Shown here piece by piece: positions 34,021-44,035 of a DNA stretch of 64,000 bases. The DNA comes from Cladocopium goreaui. Its lineage: Eukaryota; Sar; Dinophyceae; Suessiales; Symbiodiniaceae. A model generated the notes under the pieces. That model was given only the letters and a program-made list of their open reading frames with translations. It did no database searches and was not told the origin of the DNA. Every line of letters begins with the position of its first letter. Within the stretch, counting starts at the first letter, position 1. The stretch is taken from contig CAMXCT020006576.1 of assembly GCA_947184155.2 (NCBI GenBank), positions 256,001 to 320,000 on the forward strand, read 5' to 3'. The position numbers and the translations under genes were made by a program.

Positions 34021-35095
34021 GAGAGTCCTAGAAGGTAAAACCAAGGAAGAGAGGATTGACACACGAAAGAAGCTAGGCACACTTAAGAGTTTGACTGTAC
34101 AACCTGCCACTAGAAAGCGATATGACCGTGCTCTGGAACGCTTTTTTGCGTACCTCAAAGCTGAAGACCTGACGCTGCCTCGCCAGCGATTTCAGATGGA
34201 CAGTATTGTTAGTGACTATGTCGAACATCTGTGGGGTACTGGCGAAGGCAGGGCTCTCGCTGCGGATACAGTTGCTGGTCTACAAGATACCCAGCCTCAA
34301 CTACGAGGGCATCTGCTGGGGACTTGGAGGTTGCTCAAAGCCTGGAATACCACGGAAATTCCAAATCGAGCCCCGCCTATGCCGGTCGAAGTCCTTGAAG
34401 CCATGGTAGGCCATGCCCTATTTCATCAGCAACCTCTTTTTGCTCTCAGTCTTCTCCTTGGTTTCTACGGTCTTCTGCGTACAGGTGAAATTTTAGGCCT
34501 CAATAAGCGACACTTAGCGGTGGCCTCCCGTGACACAGCCGTGCTTGTGTCTCTAGGTTTCACTAAGGGAGGCAAACGCCAAGGCGCTGCTGAGAGTGCC
34601 AAGGTGGTGGTGGAAGATGTCATACGACGAGTCAAACAATGGCTGGATACTCCAGGTTCCCGCTATACCTTGACTGAAGCCCCCCATCTATGGCGCAAGA
34701 TGTTTTCTGATACACTGAACTCTCTGGGGTTTGGACCTCTTGACTTTCGGCCCTACTCGTTACGACGGGGTGGTGCCACTTTTCAATTTAGACAAGAAGG
34801 TTCGTTTGACAGGCTCATGGTCAACGGCCGATGGCAGGCTGTTCGCACCACCCGCTTGTATATAAACGAGGGAATGGCTATCTTGGCCGAATTGGCCATC
34901 CCTTGGACCCGATACTCCCGTACTCTACGTACTCAGTACCTCACTTCTCTTTCTCAACCTTTGCCAATGCTTGAGCTCTTGCCTAAAGGCAGGGCAGGGG
35001 GCGTTGGAAAGCAGAGGAAACAAGCAAAAAAGGCCGAAAAACGGCCTAAACAAACTCCAAGGGGGAGAAAAATAATGCTTGTTCTGCTGGGGTAG
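34013..35095 (+). CDS. retroelement 1 tyrosine recombinase
   Basis: 360 residues, starting at an ATG that overlaps the Pol stop by 8 bases (ATGCCTAA). An N-terminal core-binding-like helical part (TVQPATRKRYDRALERFFAY) is followed by a catalytic domain: Arg156 in GLLRTGEILGL, Lys near TKGGKR, Tyr248-Ser-Leu-Arg251 replacing the usual HxxR, Trp274 in NGRW, and nucleophile Tyr283 in RLYINEG. The Lys/Arg-rich tail ends at a TAG. It probably integrates a circular cDNA copy, as known for YR retroelements. All core residues are present, with the first His as Tyr. Confidence 0.9.
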   Translation: MPKRVLEGKTKEERIDTRKKLGTLKSLTVQPATRKRYDRALERFFAYLKAEDLTLPRQRFQMDSIVSDYVEHLWGTGEGRALAADTVAGLQDTQPQLRGHLLGTWRLLKAWNTTEIPNRAPPMPVEVLEAMVGHALFHQQPLFALSLLLGFYGLLRTGEILGLNKRHLAVASRDTAVLVSLGFTKGGKRQGAAESAKVVVEDVIRRVKQWLDTPGSRYTLTEAPHLWRKMFSDTLNSLGFGPLDFRPYSLRRGGATFQFRQEGSFDRLMVNGRWQAVRTTRLYINEGMAILAELAIPWTRYSRTLRTQYLTSLSQPLPMLELLPKGRAGGVGKQRKQAKKAEKRPKQTPRGRKIMLVLLG

Positions 35096-35528
35096 GTCCT
35101 ATGTTGTTTCCTGGGTTTGGCCGGGCGCATAGGCTACCCACGTGCTTTGGCTAGGGCTTACCTGTGGTTTGGCCAGGAAGTCCTGGGGGCACTAGGGGAT
35201 GGGCCCCTTTTTTCCGTCATCATGGGTGAGGATTTTGAAACTTTTCGCTGATGATTTTTTCGCTGATTTTCTATCTATCTTTGACAAGAATGGTTCTGCA
35301 CCGCTTAAAAAATTGGGGAAGCGGCTGAGTCTTTATATATATATATATTATATATATATATACATATATACATATACATATATTATCCATTATACAAATT
35401 ATATCCATTAAATGGTTTTAGAAATTGTTGTTCTATTTCTATACTGATTGTATATATTTATATCCTCATGATATTCCCATTGAATAGCCATTCCTCATTT
35501 CTGGGTCGCGCCGCGGTTTTTTGTCCAG
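35096..35528 (+). other. right flank of retroelement 1, intron
   Basis: It begins with a GC-rich stretch rich in CTTTGGC/GGTTTGGC (35100-35215) that is probably element 3' sequence, then an AT tract (35333-35390) and plain intron. No terminal repeat matched the left flank by eye. Confidence 0.45.
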
Positions 35529-35590
35529 GACCGAGAGCTGGCCCTCCAATGAGGAACTGACCTTGGCCCAGGAGGACGAGATCAAGGCCA
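35529..35590 (+). CDS. VWA8: probable VWA8 exon, first after the retroelement
   Basis: After TTGTCCAG the frame reads TESWPSNEELTLAQEDEIKA and ends at GCCA|GTTCCT. It lies 430 bases after the retroelement recombinase. The acidic sequence is only loosely comparable to the family. Confidence 0.52.
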
Positions 35591-36187
35591 GTTCCTCATG
35601 AGTTAAAGCTTTACTTTAGAAATTGAGTTAATGATTCATATGATTTCATAATATGTCATATGTCATTTTTAAAGAATGGGTTTAATACTGTGCCTCAAAA
35701 TTTGCTGGATGTTTGGCGATTCTACTGTGTTTCGAGGACCATCTCATTTGTCAAACATACCCATTTGACCCCATTCCAAAGCTGCGGTGGTTGGGAAACC
35801 ACTAATCACACCAATTGCAGAAACTAACCTGCATGTCCCAGAATTGGTTTCAGGAAAAGTCTGCAGGAAACATCAAGATCTGACCAAAAATGAACTGGTG
35901 CGGCCTGACTGGTAAGTGCTGGTAGATTTGGTCAAAAGCCCGGCTTTAATGGTTGCAATCCTTCTGTTGGTTCAATGATATGAGTTTGTCTAAAAAAGGG
36001 TATCCCGAACTCCACTGGTGAATCATCAGCTTCCCCATCACATTGCTAGAATTCAGGGCATACCCTATTTTGAGATTAACTGATTAATCCCATATTCGCT
36101 ATAAATTTGGCACACATGGTTTCACTTTCCCATTTTCGGTGCTAAATCCCAAGCTGCATCACGTGATACTTCCAGCCGGCACCCCAG

Positions 36188-36242
36188 GCGTTGGTGTCTG
36201 GGCCTAGCAAGCAACTGCCCACAGAGCGATCTCGCTGGCGAA
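36188..36242 (+). CDS. VWA8: VWA8 exon (LPTERSRWRSK)
   Basis: After CACCCCAG the frame reads ALVSGPSKQLPTERSRWRS and ends at a textbook donor CGAA|GTAAGG. It resembles the EVYSW...R segment before the VVRILP strand. Confidence 0.62.
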
Positions 36243-36745
36243 GTAAGGATGTGGTGCCTCGGCTGCTGAACAAACCCTTTCCTACCCTTATGAAACTTTG
36301 AAACTTTAAATCAAATGGCCATGGTCCAGAAATGTCCAGAAAATCATTGGCCGGACATGGACATGGACGATTTTTTGTGGTTCCATGTTAGTAGAAAACG
36401 AAGTGCAACTGGGTCACATTCGGCGCGACTGGCCAGGTGTGTTTGGGAAGTGAGCTGCTTCTGCGCGCCATGTCACAGGGAGATGGTAATGATTGGTTGG
36501 AGTTTGTTCACCTCCCCTCCAGGAGAGGGGGGTCCAATGACCCGTGTTTTTCGGAATTCTAATACATTGGACGTTCACGATTTGCAATGATTGTTGGGTA
36601 GTGATTTGTATTGAATGCAATTCAGTATGTTCAAATATAATCAAATATATATATATACATACACATGATATCATAATGATAGATATATATATATATATAT
36701 GTTCCAAGGCTCAGGTGGTTTTTGTTCCCTTTTCGCGGCCGGCGT

Positions 36746-36836
36746 GGTGAGCCGCAGGAGCGCTCGGCAGCTCCCAGCGAGCAGCGAAGGTATGGATGCC
36801 AGTCCAGTGGTGCGCATCTTGCCGTGGCCGAAGCCT
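36746..36836 (+). CDS. VWA8: VWA8 exon (SPVVRILPWPKP)
   Basis: An open frame reading RRSARQLPASSEGMDASPVV then RILPWPKP. The core VVRILP is a conserved VWA8 strand. The edges are approximate, with a GC donor proposed after AAGCCTAG. Confidence 0.65.
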
Positions 36837-37246
36837 AGGCTTTTCCAAGGCTGGGAATCCATGGGTAGATCTGGAGGGCCGAGCAAGGCACATAAAACCT
36901 GTGGAAATGATGGGTAATCTTGGGGAAATCCATAGAGATGGCACAAACCATCGATGGTTTCTTCCGCTTGTTTTACCATATCCCCACTATTTGTGTCCTT
37001 TGGCACCTCGTGGCATTCTCCATGAAGGATTTTGTTTGGGCACCATCAGGCCGAATCCCCAGATAGTATGATTCATATTTCATTTCTTATGTCATTGATG
37101 AGCCATAGATTATAATCATAGATATCCATAGATTATCTAACCATCTGTAATGGATGATGACACATTATGATATTTATAAAAATGTCCGTTACCTATGGAA
37201 GGGATGATTTGGGGGGTACCCCATGGATTGGAAATCCCCTTACCAG

Positions 37247-37329
37247 GCGACGAGGGTCGAGACGCCGGCGTCGGTCACCGTGGAAGTTGCGTGGTGGTCT
37301 TTGAGAGCGGCCACCTGCGGTGGATGGAG
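37247..37329 (+). CDS. VWA8: VWA8 exon (CVVVFESGHLRWME)
   Basis: After CTTACCAG the frame reads GDEGRDAGVGHRGSCVVVF then ESGHLRWME, with a GT donor (GAG|GTGCTG). It matches the VWA8 stretch VVTVDMGGHIRLWE. Confidence 0.85.
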
Positions 37330-37608
37330 GTGCTGAAAATCGGAGGAGATCTCAATGTGAATGGCAAATTCCCTGGGTTTTCTGAAATCAAAGATTGGGA
37401 TGTTGCTGCCAAATCTGTGAAGTTGATGATCAATGATATACAGTAGTTCACTTGATGTTATCCAAAGGTTTGAAGATCTTTGAGTCAAACCCATTATATC
37501 ATGGTAAACCCATGAGTCTTTCGATAACCCATGAGAAAATGGGTTCAAAGTTCTCCCATAATAAGCCATCTAAAGCCCATCTTTTTTCACCGGCCTTCGT
37601 TCTCCCAG

Positions 37609-37692
37609 TTCTTCCTGGAGGCGCATCCCAAGAGCTTGGCACAGAGTTTGCGGGATCACTTCCAACGTCAAGGTCTGCGAGGCGTCATGGAG
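37609..37692 (+). CDS. VWA8: VWA8 exon (FLEAHPKSLAQSLRDHF)
   Basis: After TCTCCCAG the frame reads FFLEAHPKSLAQSLRDHFQR then QGLRGVME, ending at a GC donor (GAG|GCGGGA). Joined to the previous exon it continues GHLRWME-FFLEA in register with HIRLWE-TGLERLQRSL of VWA8. Confidence 0.8.
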
Positions 37693-37849
37693 GCGGGATG
37701 CGATGATCAATGGCTGTTTAGGGGAAGTTTTCTGCTTGAAATCCTGGTTTTTCACCAATTTTGATATTTTTGATGGGTTCCCTACATGTTTTTCTTTCAA
37801 CCAAGTCTAGGAAATGACTTGGGGACATCCTCAAGTCCCTTCTCCCCAG

Positions 37850-38024
37850 GAGGAGTTGCCAGCTGAAGATATGGAGCAGGAAGAATTGGAAGACTTGGAA
37901 GATATGGAGTTGGAGGAGCTGGATGAGTTGGAAGAAATGGATCCTTGGCAGTTTTTTGAGAGATGTTCAGCTGCTTGGTTCGAGAGTCCTTCGGAATCCT
38001 TCGGACGCTTTCTGAGTTGGGATG
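37850..38024 (+). CDS. VWA8: VWA8 exon, acidic low-complexity
   Basis: After CTCCCCAG the frame reads EELPAEDMEQEELEDLEDME and on to DPWQFFERCSAAWFESPSES. It is a Glu/Asp-rich insert between the LRDHF and SSPKHG blocks and probably lineage-specific. The donor is uncertain (GATG|GCAAGT proposed). Confidence 0.6.
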
Positions 38025-38243
38025 GCAAGTTTAGGGGGGAAGGGTTTTAAAAAATGTGAGGATGCTCGAATTTCAGAGAGAGAAAGAGAGAGAGAGAGAG
38101 CTATCTGTGCCATGGTCAAAAAGACAGATTTATTTATTTATTTATTTATATATATATATTTGTATATACCCATATTTGGTGGGTTTCCATGGATTTCCCA
38201 TTAGTCCAGGATTTCCCATGGGGATGATGTAAAAACACCTCAG

Positions 38244-38298
38244 GAGCTGGCTGAGGATGAAGGCGCTGGGGCCCAGGGATGGCCCTGGGATTCAGATG
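38244..38298 (+). CDS. VWA8: probable VWA8 exon
   Basis: After ACACCTCAG the frame reads ELAEDEGAGAQGWPWDSD with a possible GT donor (GATG|GTGTCG). It lies in the same acidic, poorly conserved insert region. Confidence 0.48.
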
Positions 38299-38689
38299 GT
38301 GTCGATTTTCCTTGGCTATTTGGGACGATTGAGCCAATTGCCTTGCACGTTTGGGAAAGGGTTGAAACCAGAAATTAGGACTAGGAATTCACTTGAAGGC
38401 GCCAAATTGATGGATGAACAAGGACCCCCAGTTTTGAAAAAGCACCTTTCAAGAAAGATTGAAAAGGCACAAGAGATTCAGCAGATGCAACTGCTGACGT
38501 AACTACCAGGAATCCAAACTTGACAGGGAAGCTGCTCCTCAGAATTCAAAGGGGAGCGCACCGTTTTACATGTGTATACACATGCAGACTACACAAACGA
38601 CACACAGAAAGAGCACGGCAGCGTAGGCACAACCACTACAATCCTTTGCATTTGCATGCAACCGACACAATGGTGTCTGTGTGCCAACG

Positions 38690-38800
38690 CCTTGGCAGCC
38701 ATAGCAGCGTGGCAGGTGGCCCAGTGGACCATGACCCTGCGGAGGGTCCAGGGGGGCAAGCTGGTCAAGCAGGTAGAGCTTCTGCACGCAGGTGCAAGGA
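38690..38800 (+). CDS. weak candidate exon
   Basis: A GC-rich segment whose + frame AIAAWQVAQWTMTLRRVQGG is open, with several possible AG acceptors. It lies in the right interval for the segment before SSPKHG, but no residue match can be claimed. Confidence 0.28.
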
Positions 38801-38939
38801 GTGGTGCAGGATGAAATTGAAGCAACAAGAAATGGATACTCCAAAGTGATACAATCAACAAGTCTTTGGATGTAATCAAGAATACTTGCGCTACAAGCTG
38901 CTATAGAACTATTTGCCTTTTTTCCAAGATGTTTCCTTT

Positions 38940-39200
38940 TACACCTTGCGACAAGGCGTGGAGGCCGCCCCACCGCGGGGCAACCCATGGCACGCCCCGG
39001 TGGCCGCGCAACCGGTGGACCATCTTCCAGCAGCCGCCCAGCCGCTGGTCGCGCCGCTGCCGGAACGCCGGGGAAAGAAGCAGCACCGCCGGAGGCGACG
39101 CGGACGGAAGGGGTGGAGGGAAGCCGGCCGGGGGCGGGGGGGAAAAAAGCGGTTTGGGAGGAAGCGGTTTTTTTGCGGAGCCATGCATAGCTCGCTGCAA
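38940..39200. other. GC-rich island, coding status unclear
   Basis: A strongly GC-rich block in AT-rich surroundings. Two + frames stay open across it, one Pro/Ala/Arg-rich and one Gly/Arg-rich, which is what high GC alone produces. It could contain an exon, but no recognisable protein motif was seen. Confidence 0.3.
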
Positions 39201-39859
39201 GCTCAGAAGATGAGGCGGGGGAGGAGGGAGGACGATACATGTTTGTACCACTTTAATGCCTTTCTTTATATGGGTATGGCATGCGCCGCCGAGTACCCAA
39301 GCCATTTCATTCTTGGGAGTACCTCAAACAACTTTAGCCGTATTTTGTTGGTATTTGCTCAGCCTGGCCCAGGGAATTTGTCCGGTGGTGGACGAGAAGA
39401 GATGGGGCCAAGATGGGAAGTCGCCCAAGGCGCCATTGTGTGGCTGTGGATGTGGATAAAGCAGCTACTGGGTGCAGATGGAGAAAGCATGGTATACCTG
39501 TACAAGATGAAATTGCCCTACTTGACTTATAATGTTGAGACCAATGAAACCATCAACGAGTGTCGATGCACACATCCCCTTCACCATGATGGATGGGTCA
39601 AGCTGTCGTGGGTGCCCACGGAGCTTCCAATAACGATCCATCAGCTAAGAGTTTCACAACAAGTTGATGAGGATCCATTTACTGTATAATATTTATAGGT
39701 GATCCTTCCGTTACTCTAAATCCTCCATTTTCCTGGGATTTCATGGGATTTCCCCTTGCCGTGGTTCAATGAACATCTGGATTTGACAAACCAGTTTCCT
39801 GCATCGCTCTCGAGCATTAGAACTGATCCACCAACTGTCAGAGTTGAGCCCGGCTCGAG

Positions 39860-39911
39860 GAGGTGTCTAGTCCCAAACATGGCGAGGAAGACGACAAGGA
39901 GCACATCGGAG
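39860..39911 (+). CDS. VWA8: VWA8 exon (EVSSPKHGEEDDKEHIG)
   Basis: The 52-base exon starts after GGCTCGAG (an in-frame TGA just upstream forces this) and encodes EVSSPKHGEEDDKEHIG. The donor is GGAG|GCGCCT (GC). Joined to the next exon it gives HIGGNRWAGGTGG, the hallmark glycine-rich block of VWA8. Confidence 0.95.
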
Positions 39912-40073
39912 GCGCCTCTGATCCCTGTGGTCCCTGTGGTCCCTGTGGATGTCTTAACCCAAAACTTTCAAAATCTGGTTGGTTTTCTCGTTGGTTCCCT
40001 TTATTGAACCCCTTTTGGAGGTGTCCTGATTTTAGGGGGTACCCCCACGCCCCACATCATCCATTTTCTACAG

Positions 40074-40161
40074 GCAACCGCTGGGCCGGTGGCACTGGTG
40101 GTGCTGACACCGCTGGACTGGGCGGACGTGGCGGGCCTTATCGTGCTTTGGAGCAGGAACG
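40074..40161 (+). CDS. VWA8: VWA8 exon (WAGGTGG / DTAGLGG block)
   Basis: After TTTTCTACAG the exon reads NRWAGGTGGADTAGLGGRGG then PYRALEQE, and ends at CG|GTAAGG. It is nearly identical to the family block and is the best single identification in the window. Confidence 0.97.
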
Positions 40162-40739
40162 GTAAGGATGGACGGACAGGAATCCAATTATTGCGATGTG
40201 GGGGGTTCCTAAAATGTGGCTCCCCCCAAATCATCCAACATGTATAGACTATTTTAGTATTGAAACCTGTATAGCTATCCAAGAAAAACCGATGTTGTGG
40301 GTATACGATTACTGTATCTGATAAAACTAGTTTCCAAGACCAGTCCCGGTAAGTGATGATAGATGCTATAGCAAACCAGCCACTCGATTTTTCCCAAAAA
40401 GGACATTGTTGGGTGAGCACGAAGGGATCCAATCAATGGGACATGATACATGATTTGGTGGTTTTCGGTTGTAATTTAAGGATGTGTGGAAACCACCAAA
40501 TGGATCAAATGGGCTATGATATTATGAACATTTATGAACAAGATCAAGGCTATCACCTAATCAAGCAAGCATATAAAATGATATAAAATACTATAAAATG
40601 ATATAACTCCATCAAGTTTTAGAGTGATTGTTTTCTGTAAAGATTGTTAAGCCCTGTTAATCCCTGTTTGTGGAATGCTTTTGAGCTTGACCAACGTTGC
40701 GGGTTTTAAGCCATCCCAGAAGGTGTTCCAACCACGAAG

Positions 40740-40803
40740 CCGGCGCAAGCCCCGCCGAGGTTTGGAAAAGCCTGGGCAGCGAGTCCGACAAGTCAGCGAC
40801 GAG
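40740..40803 (+). CDS. VWA8: VWA8 exon (GQRVRQVSDE)
   Basis: The exon reads RRKPRRGLEKPGQRVRQVSDE. The acceptor is CCACGAAG and the donor GAG|GCGACG (GC). With the next exon, the count of residues from QVS to AAAR equals that of VWA8. Confidence 0.9.
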
Positions 40804-41357
40804 GCGACGTCAATTGACCATGGGTTAGTCACGGTTAGTCCTACTATGGGATGACACCATTAGCCTACCCATGGTATGATATTAGGTCAATTATATTCAA
40901 TTATTACCATACTAAATCATACTATTACTATGAGGTTCTATATCAAGATCATGTCTGCTAATGTATAGATATGGACAATGATTATGGATGGTCGAGTACC
41001 AAAAACGGCAGACATCTTGTCATTTGGGTCCTCAACGGATCCACATGGCCAGTATGCATAGATAGCATCGCATTGCGGGTACTCATAGAGCCTAAGAATA
41101 CAACGAACATATTAAGCAACAAACTGGGGACACTACGAACGTATCAGTACTGCCTGGTGGTTAAACACCAGCCCTGAAATCCTCAACTGCAAGTCCAGAT
41201 TCGAAGTCACCAGCTAGCTGCTGATGGAATTGGAATAGTTATTGATGGTTGTTGCCGGCGGTGCTTGCTGGTGTTTTAGTTTCAAAGTCTTTTGTGACTT
41301 TTTGATGAGAAATAAGTGTGGCATCGGTGATGGATTGGGCCATTCCCTAAATGGATT

Positions 41358-41517
41358 CCCTGATCTGGTTAACATAGCAATGGAAAACCCACCATTCTTG
41401 AAAGGTAAATCATCATAGATCATCCATGGAAAATCCCAAAAATCAATGGAGGTTTTAATGGGAAAATCATCCATGAATGGGCCATTTTCCATAGCTATGC
41501 TAAACAACCAGAGGGTA
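41358..41517. mobile_element. MITE-like element, family A, diverged
   Basis: Ends CCCTGATCTGGTTAACATAG and CTATGCTAAACAACCAGAGGG with an enlarged interior. It ends 50 bases before the acceptor of the exon at 41568. Confidence 0.7.
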
Positions 41518-41567
41518 GACGAGGGGTATCCCCATGATTTGTCCGCCCAGTGGGGCCCGGCGGCAAG

Positions 41568-41645
41568 GCGAAGAAACAAGTGGATGCAGAGGCTCAAGCA
41601 GCAGCCCGGCAGTTGGGACAGGAAGCCCTGCGAAGGCGCTTGGAG
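41568..41645 (+). CDS. VWA8: VWA8 exon (AEAQAAARQLGQEALRRRLE)
   Basis: After CGGCAAG the exon reads AKKQVDAEAQAAARQLGQEA then LRRRLE, matching VWA8 EVKRAAREMGQRAFQQRLK. The donor that keeps the register is GAG|GACGGG, i.e. a GA donor. Confidence 0.94.
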
Positions 41646-42057
41646 GACGGGCGTACCCGTTGATGGCTTCTTGAACTGAAAATAAATGGGAAATCCATGC
41701 TGATCAAGTGGGAAAAAAGATGTTGGGCCCCATTTTTTGCAGAAAGCCGAAAGCCAAATAGTATCAAATAGCTAACTTCGATAGAACTGGGAAGAATGGA
41801 GATAAGGTAAGTCATGGGAATGGATACGTAAATATAAAACCAATGTGTATTGTTTGAAATAGCTTGTTATCAGCGGTACTGGTGATGTTTGCGACTTGAG
41901 GGCTTTGAAGCTTGAGAGAAGCTACAGGTTCATCAAACTCTCTTGTAGCACCTATGTGCGAAGACCAGGGATCTGGATGAACAACTCATCTTTGATTCCT
42001 CTAAATGTCGAATGATATCGAAGATGTCCTAAACTGGGTGGATCTTTCTAGATGAAT

Positions 42058-42160
42058 TACCCTCTGATAAACTAACATAGCTGTTGAAAATCACCATTTT
42101 TAGTGGGTAAATCAACTATAAATGGCCATTTTCAATAGCTATGTTAAATTACCAGAGGAT
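42058..42160. mobile_element. MITE-like element, family A
   Basis: Ends TACCCTCTGATAAACTAACA and TGTTAAATTACCAGAGGATA. It ends 36 bases before the exon at 42197, inside the GA-AG intron. Confidence 0.85.
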
Positions 42161-42196
42161 ATCCAGCAGGCTACAAGCAAGGCCTGTTCTGCCCAG

Positions 42197-42262
42197 GAGA
42201 TCCATTTGAGCGGAGGGGATTACAACTTCTACAGCAACTTGTTGTCGTCCGTGCAGGGCGAG
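42197..42262 (+). CDS. VWA8: VWA8 exon (EIHLSGGDYNFYSNLLSSVQ)
   Basis: After TCTGCCCAG the exon encodes EIHLSGGDYNFYSNLLSSVQ then GE, and ends GAG|GCGCCA (GC). Between RRL and IERLR the spliced protein has exactly as many residues as animal VWA8. Confidence 0.93.
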
Positions 42263-42868
42263 GCGCCATCAAACCTGGATCAATAAACCCTGGTTGACTA
42301 GTTTGGGGGTAGCCCTCAAAATTGAGATCATGTGCTAAAACTGTACAGTAAAAAGGCTACCACCATGTACCACCCAAGTTAAACCGCCTCGGTCCAAGGT
42401 GGCTAGTGGCTACAGTAGGAGATGATTTAAGAGTGCTTTGTTGGGGTCCAAGGTCGTAGCCAAGTGACTGTGTTGATAAGTTGTCTGTGGTCTCATGACC
42501 AATTTCACTGAACGGGCCTGGCCGCCTGGCTACTTTTTTTCATGCCCGAAAGTTTAAAGTGAAAGCCAGCCACATCACCCATGCTTAGTGTGCAACATTT
42601 TGCAACTAACCAGTGTAGTCTTGTGTATAGCTACAAAAGTCACTCATAAGCTGCCTCGATGAGAAAAACATTGCACTTGTGCATGGATCTGTTTGTGCAG
42701 AGTTTTTTTTTATACTACCCATGTGTAGATGTACCCAGAAGACACATGGCCATCTTTCCATTGCGTAAGACACTGCGGGTCGCCAGAGGATCACCGAAAT
42801 CTCCAACTTCCGGGGGAATCCCCTGGCGACACCATCCCCCCGCTGTTGGGAACGCCGCCGGGGCACAG

Positions 42869-42920
42869 ATCGAGCGTCTTCGAGCCGTTCTTTCGGGTGC
42901 AGCAGCACGACAACTGGAAC
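42869..42920 (+). CDS. VWA8: VWA8 exon (IERLRAVLSGAAARQLE)
   Basis: The 52-base exon after GGGCACAG encodes IERLRAVLSGAAARQLE plus one base of an Arg codon. The GT donor is GAAC|GTTTTT. The codon is completed by GT of the next exon to give LERHWRRGQ. Confidence 0.93.
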
Positions 42921-43023
42921 GTTTTTCGTGCGCAACGGGGAAGTGATGGGAGCTGGGTGTTGAGCAAAATGACCAACAAAAGTGGACCCTCTGGGAATGA
43001 AATTCCCAGTGTGCTATTGAAAA

Positions 43024-43106
43024 TACCCCATAGAAATGGTTGATTTACCTATTCGAAATATTTCGAAATGGTGATTTTCTATGGTTCTGTTAGTTTACCA
43101 GAGGGT
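43024..43106. mobile_element. MITE-like element, family A, left end lost
   Basis: The right half is preserved (GTGATTTTCTATGG, TTAGTTTACCAGAGGGTT). The left terminal repeat is absent. It lies about 100 bases after an exon. Another half copy lies at 43491-43536. Confidence 0.6.
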
Positions 43107-43742
43107 TATGGATTTATAATATCCAACCATGATGGATATATCATGGGGATATAAAAGGGACACAACCGATGCAAAAAAGGTTTGAGAAAAATGACAACAC
43201 AGGTGAGGATCTAAGTAAGAACATGGGATCTGCCAATGGCCCACGAATGGCTGTTGCCAGTATGGATGGCTAATGATTTTGAAACCGATTGTCCAATTTC
43301 TTCATCTCCTACTGAATGTGTAAGACTAGGTCACTAGGTCTTTGACTTCTTCATTTCTGCAAAGGACATTTTGCCTGCAGAATGGAAAGTGTAGAGAAGG
43401 TTTCTGAAACGTGGTTGCCCCGCGGCACATGATTCCCCATGATTCCCCCCCATCCTTTCAAAGATATGAAACATTTACCGCACGTCATTTTCCGAAGCCC
43501 ACGGCTTTCCATAGCTACCTTAGTTTACTGGAGCGTATCCATTCTTCACCCAACTGTCCAATTATCATCAACTATCCAAATTGTCCAAGTTATATTCAAA
43601 AGATCATGTTAGAAGTCTTAAGACAGAATCCTGGTTTACCAGTGAATGATCATGTTCCCGACATAGTTTCTTGCTTACTTTCCCCCAGTTCTTGATGTTT
43701 TTAAAGGCTGTGAAGCCCTCCCCAATTGCCCCGGTCGCCCAG

Positions 43743-43824
43743 GTCATTGGCGCCGTGGTCAGGAAGGCGAGCTGGACGAGACGAGGTTGGTGGACGCCTT
43801 GGCAGGCGAAGCCAATGTCTTCAG
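43743..43824 (+). CDS. VWA8: VWA8 exon (HWRRGQEGELDETRLVDALA)
   Basis: After GTCGCCCAG the exon reads HWRRGQEGELDETRLVDALA then GEANVF(R). It matches QWLRHQATGELDDAKIIDGL of VWA8. The donor is TTCAG|GTGCGG. Confidence 0.93.
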
Positions 43825-43861
43825 GTGCGGCTTGGGTGCCATGATCCTCCGGTTCCAGGTT

Positions 43862-44035
43862 CCTCGCTGGAATATACAGAATGTGTGTGTATATATTATT
43901 TTATACAATCATATAAGTATAAATATAAATTTAAATATATATATTTATTTATTTATTTATTATTATATATAATTATAAACAAGTATATATTATATATGTG
44001 TGTGTGTTTATTATACATGTATATATATATATATA
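43862..44035. repeat. AT-rich simple repeats
   Basis: TATATA, TTTA and TGTG runs directly after a VWA8 exon and ending at the left inverted repeat of the satellite element. Confidence 0.85.

Larger units (their letters stand above)
27702..35095 (+). mobile_element. YR (DIRS/Ngaro-like) retroelement with C5 methyltransferase
   Basis: Four + strand ORFs in a tight row: Gag-like SR protein, second Gag-like protein, Pol (RT, RNase H, methyltransferase) and tyrosine recombinase. RT plus RNase H plus YR without integrase or protease is the layout of YR retrotransposons. Methyltransferase-bearing retrotransposons have been reported in Symbiodinium (de Mendoza and co-workers, 2018). The body is GC-rich against the AT-rich intron and sits in the same orientation as the host gene. 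Terminal repeats (expected as split direct or inverted repeats) were not found by eye, so both ends are minimal. The copy seems mostly intact except for a frame excursion in ORF2. Confidence 0.9.

Noticed and set aside
38566-39689. ORFs of 224 (-) and 258 (+) codons
   Set aside because: Overlapping open frames on both strands of a GC-rich island, with low-complexity Pro/Ala/Arg content; at most a small exon is hidden here.
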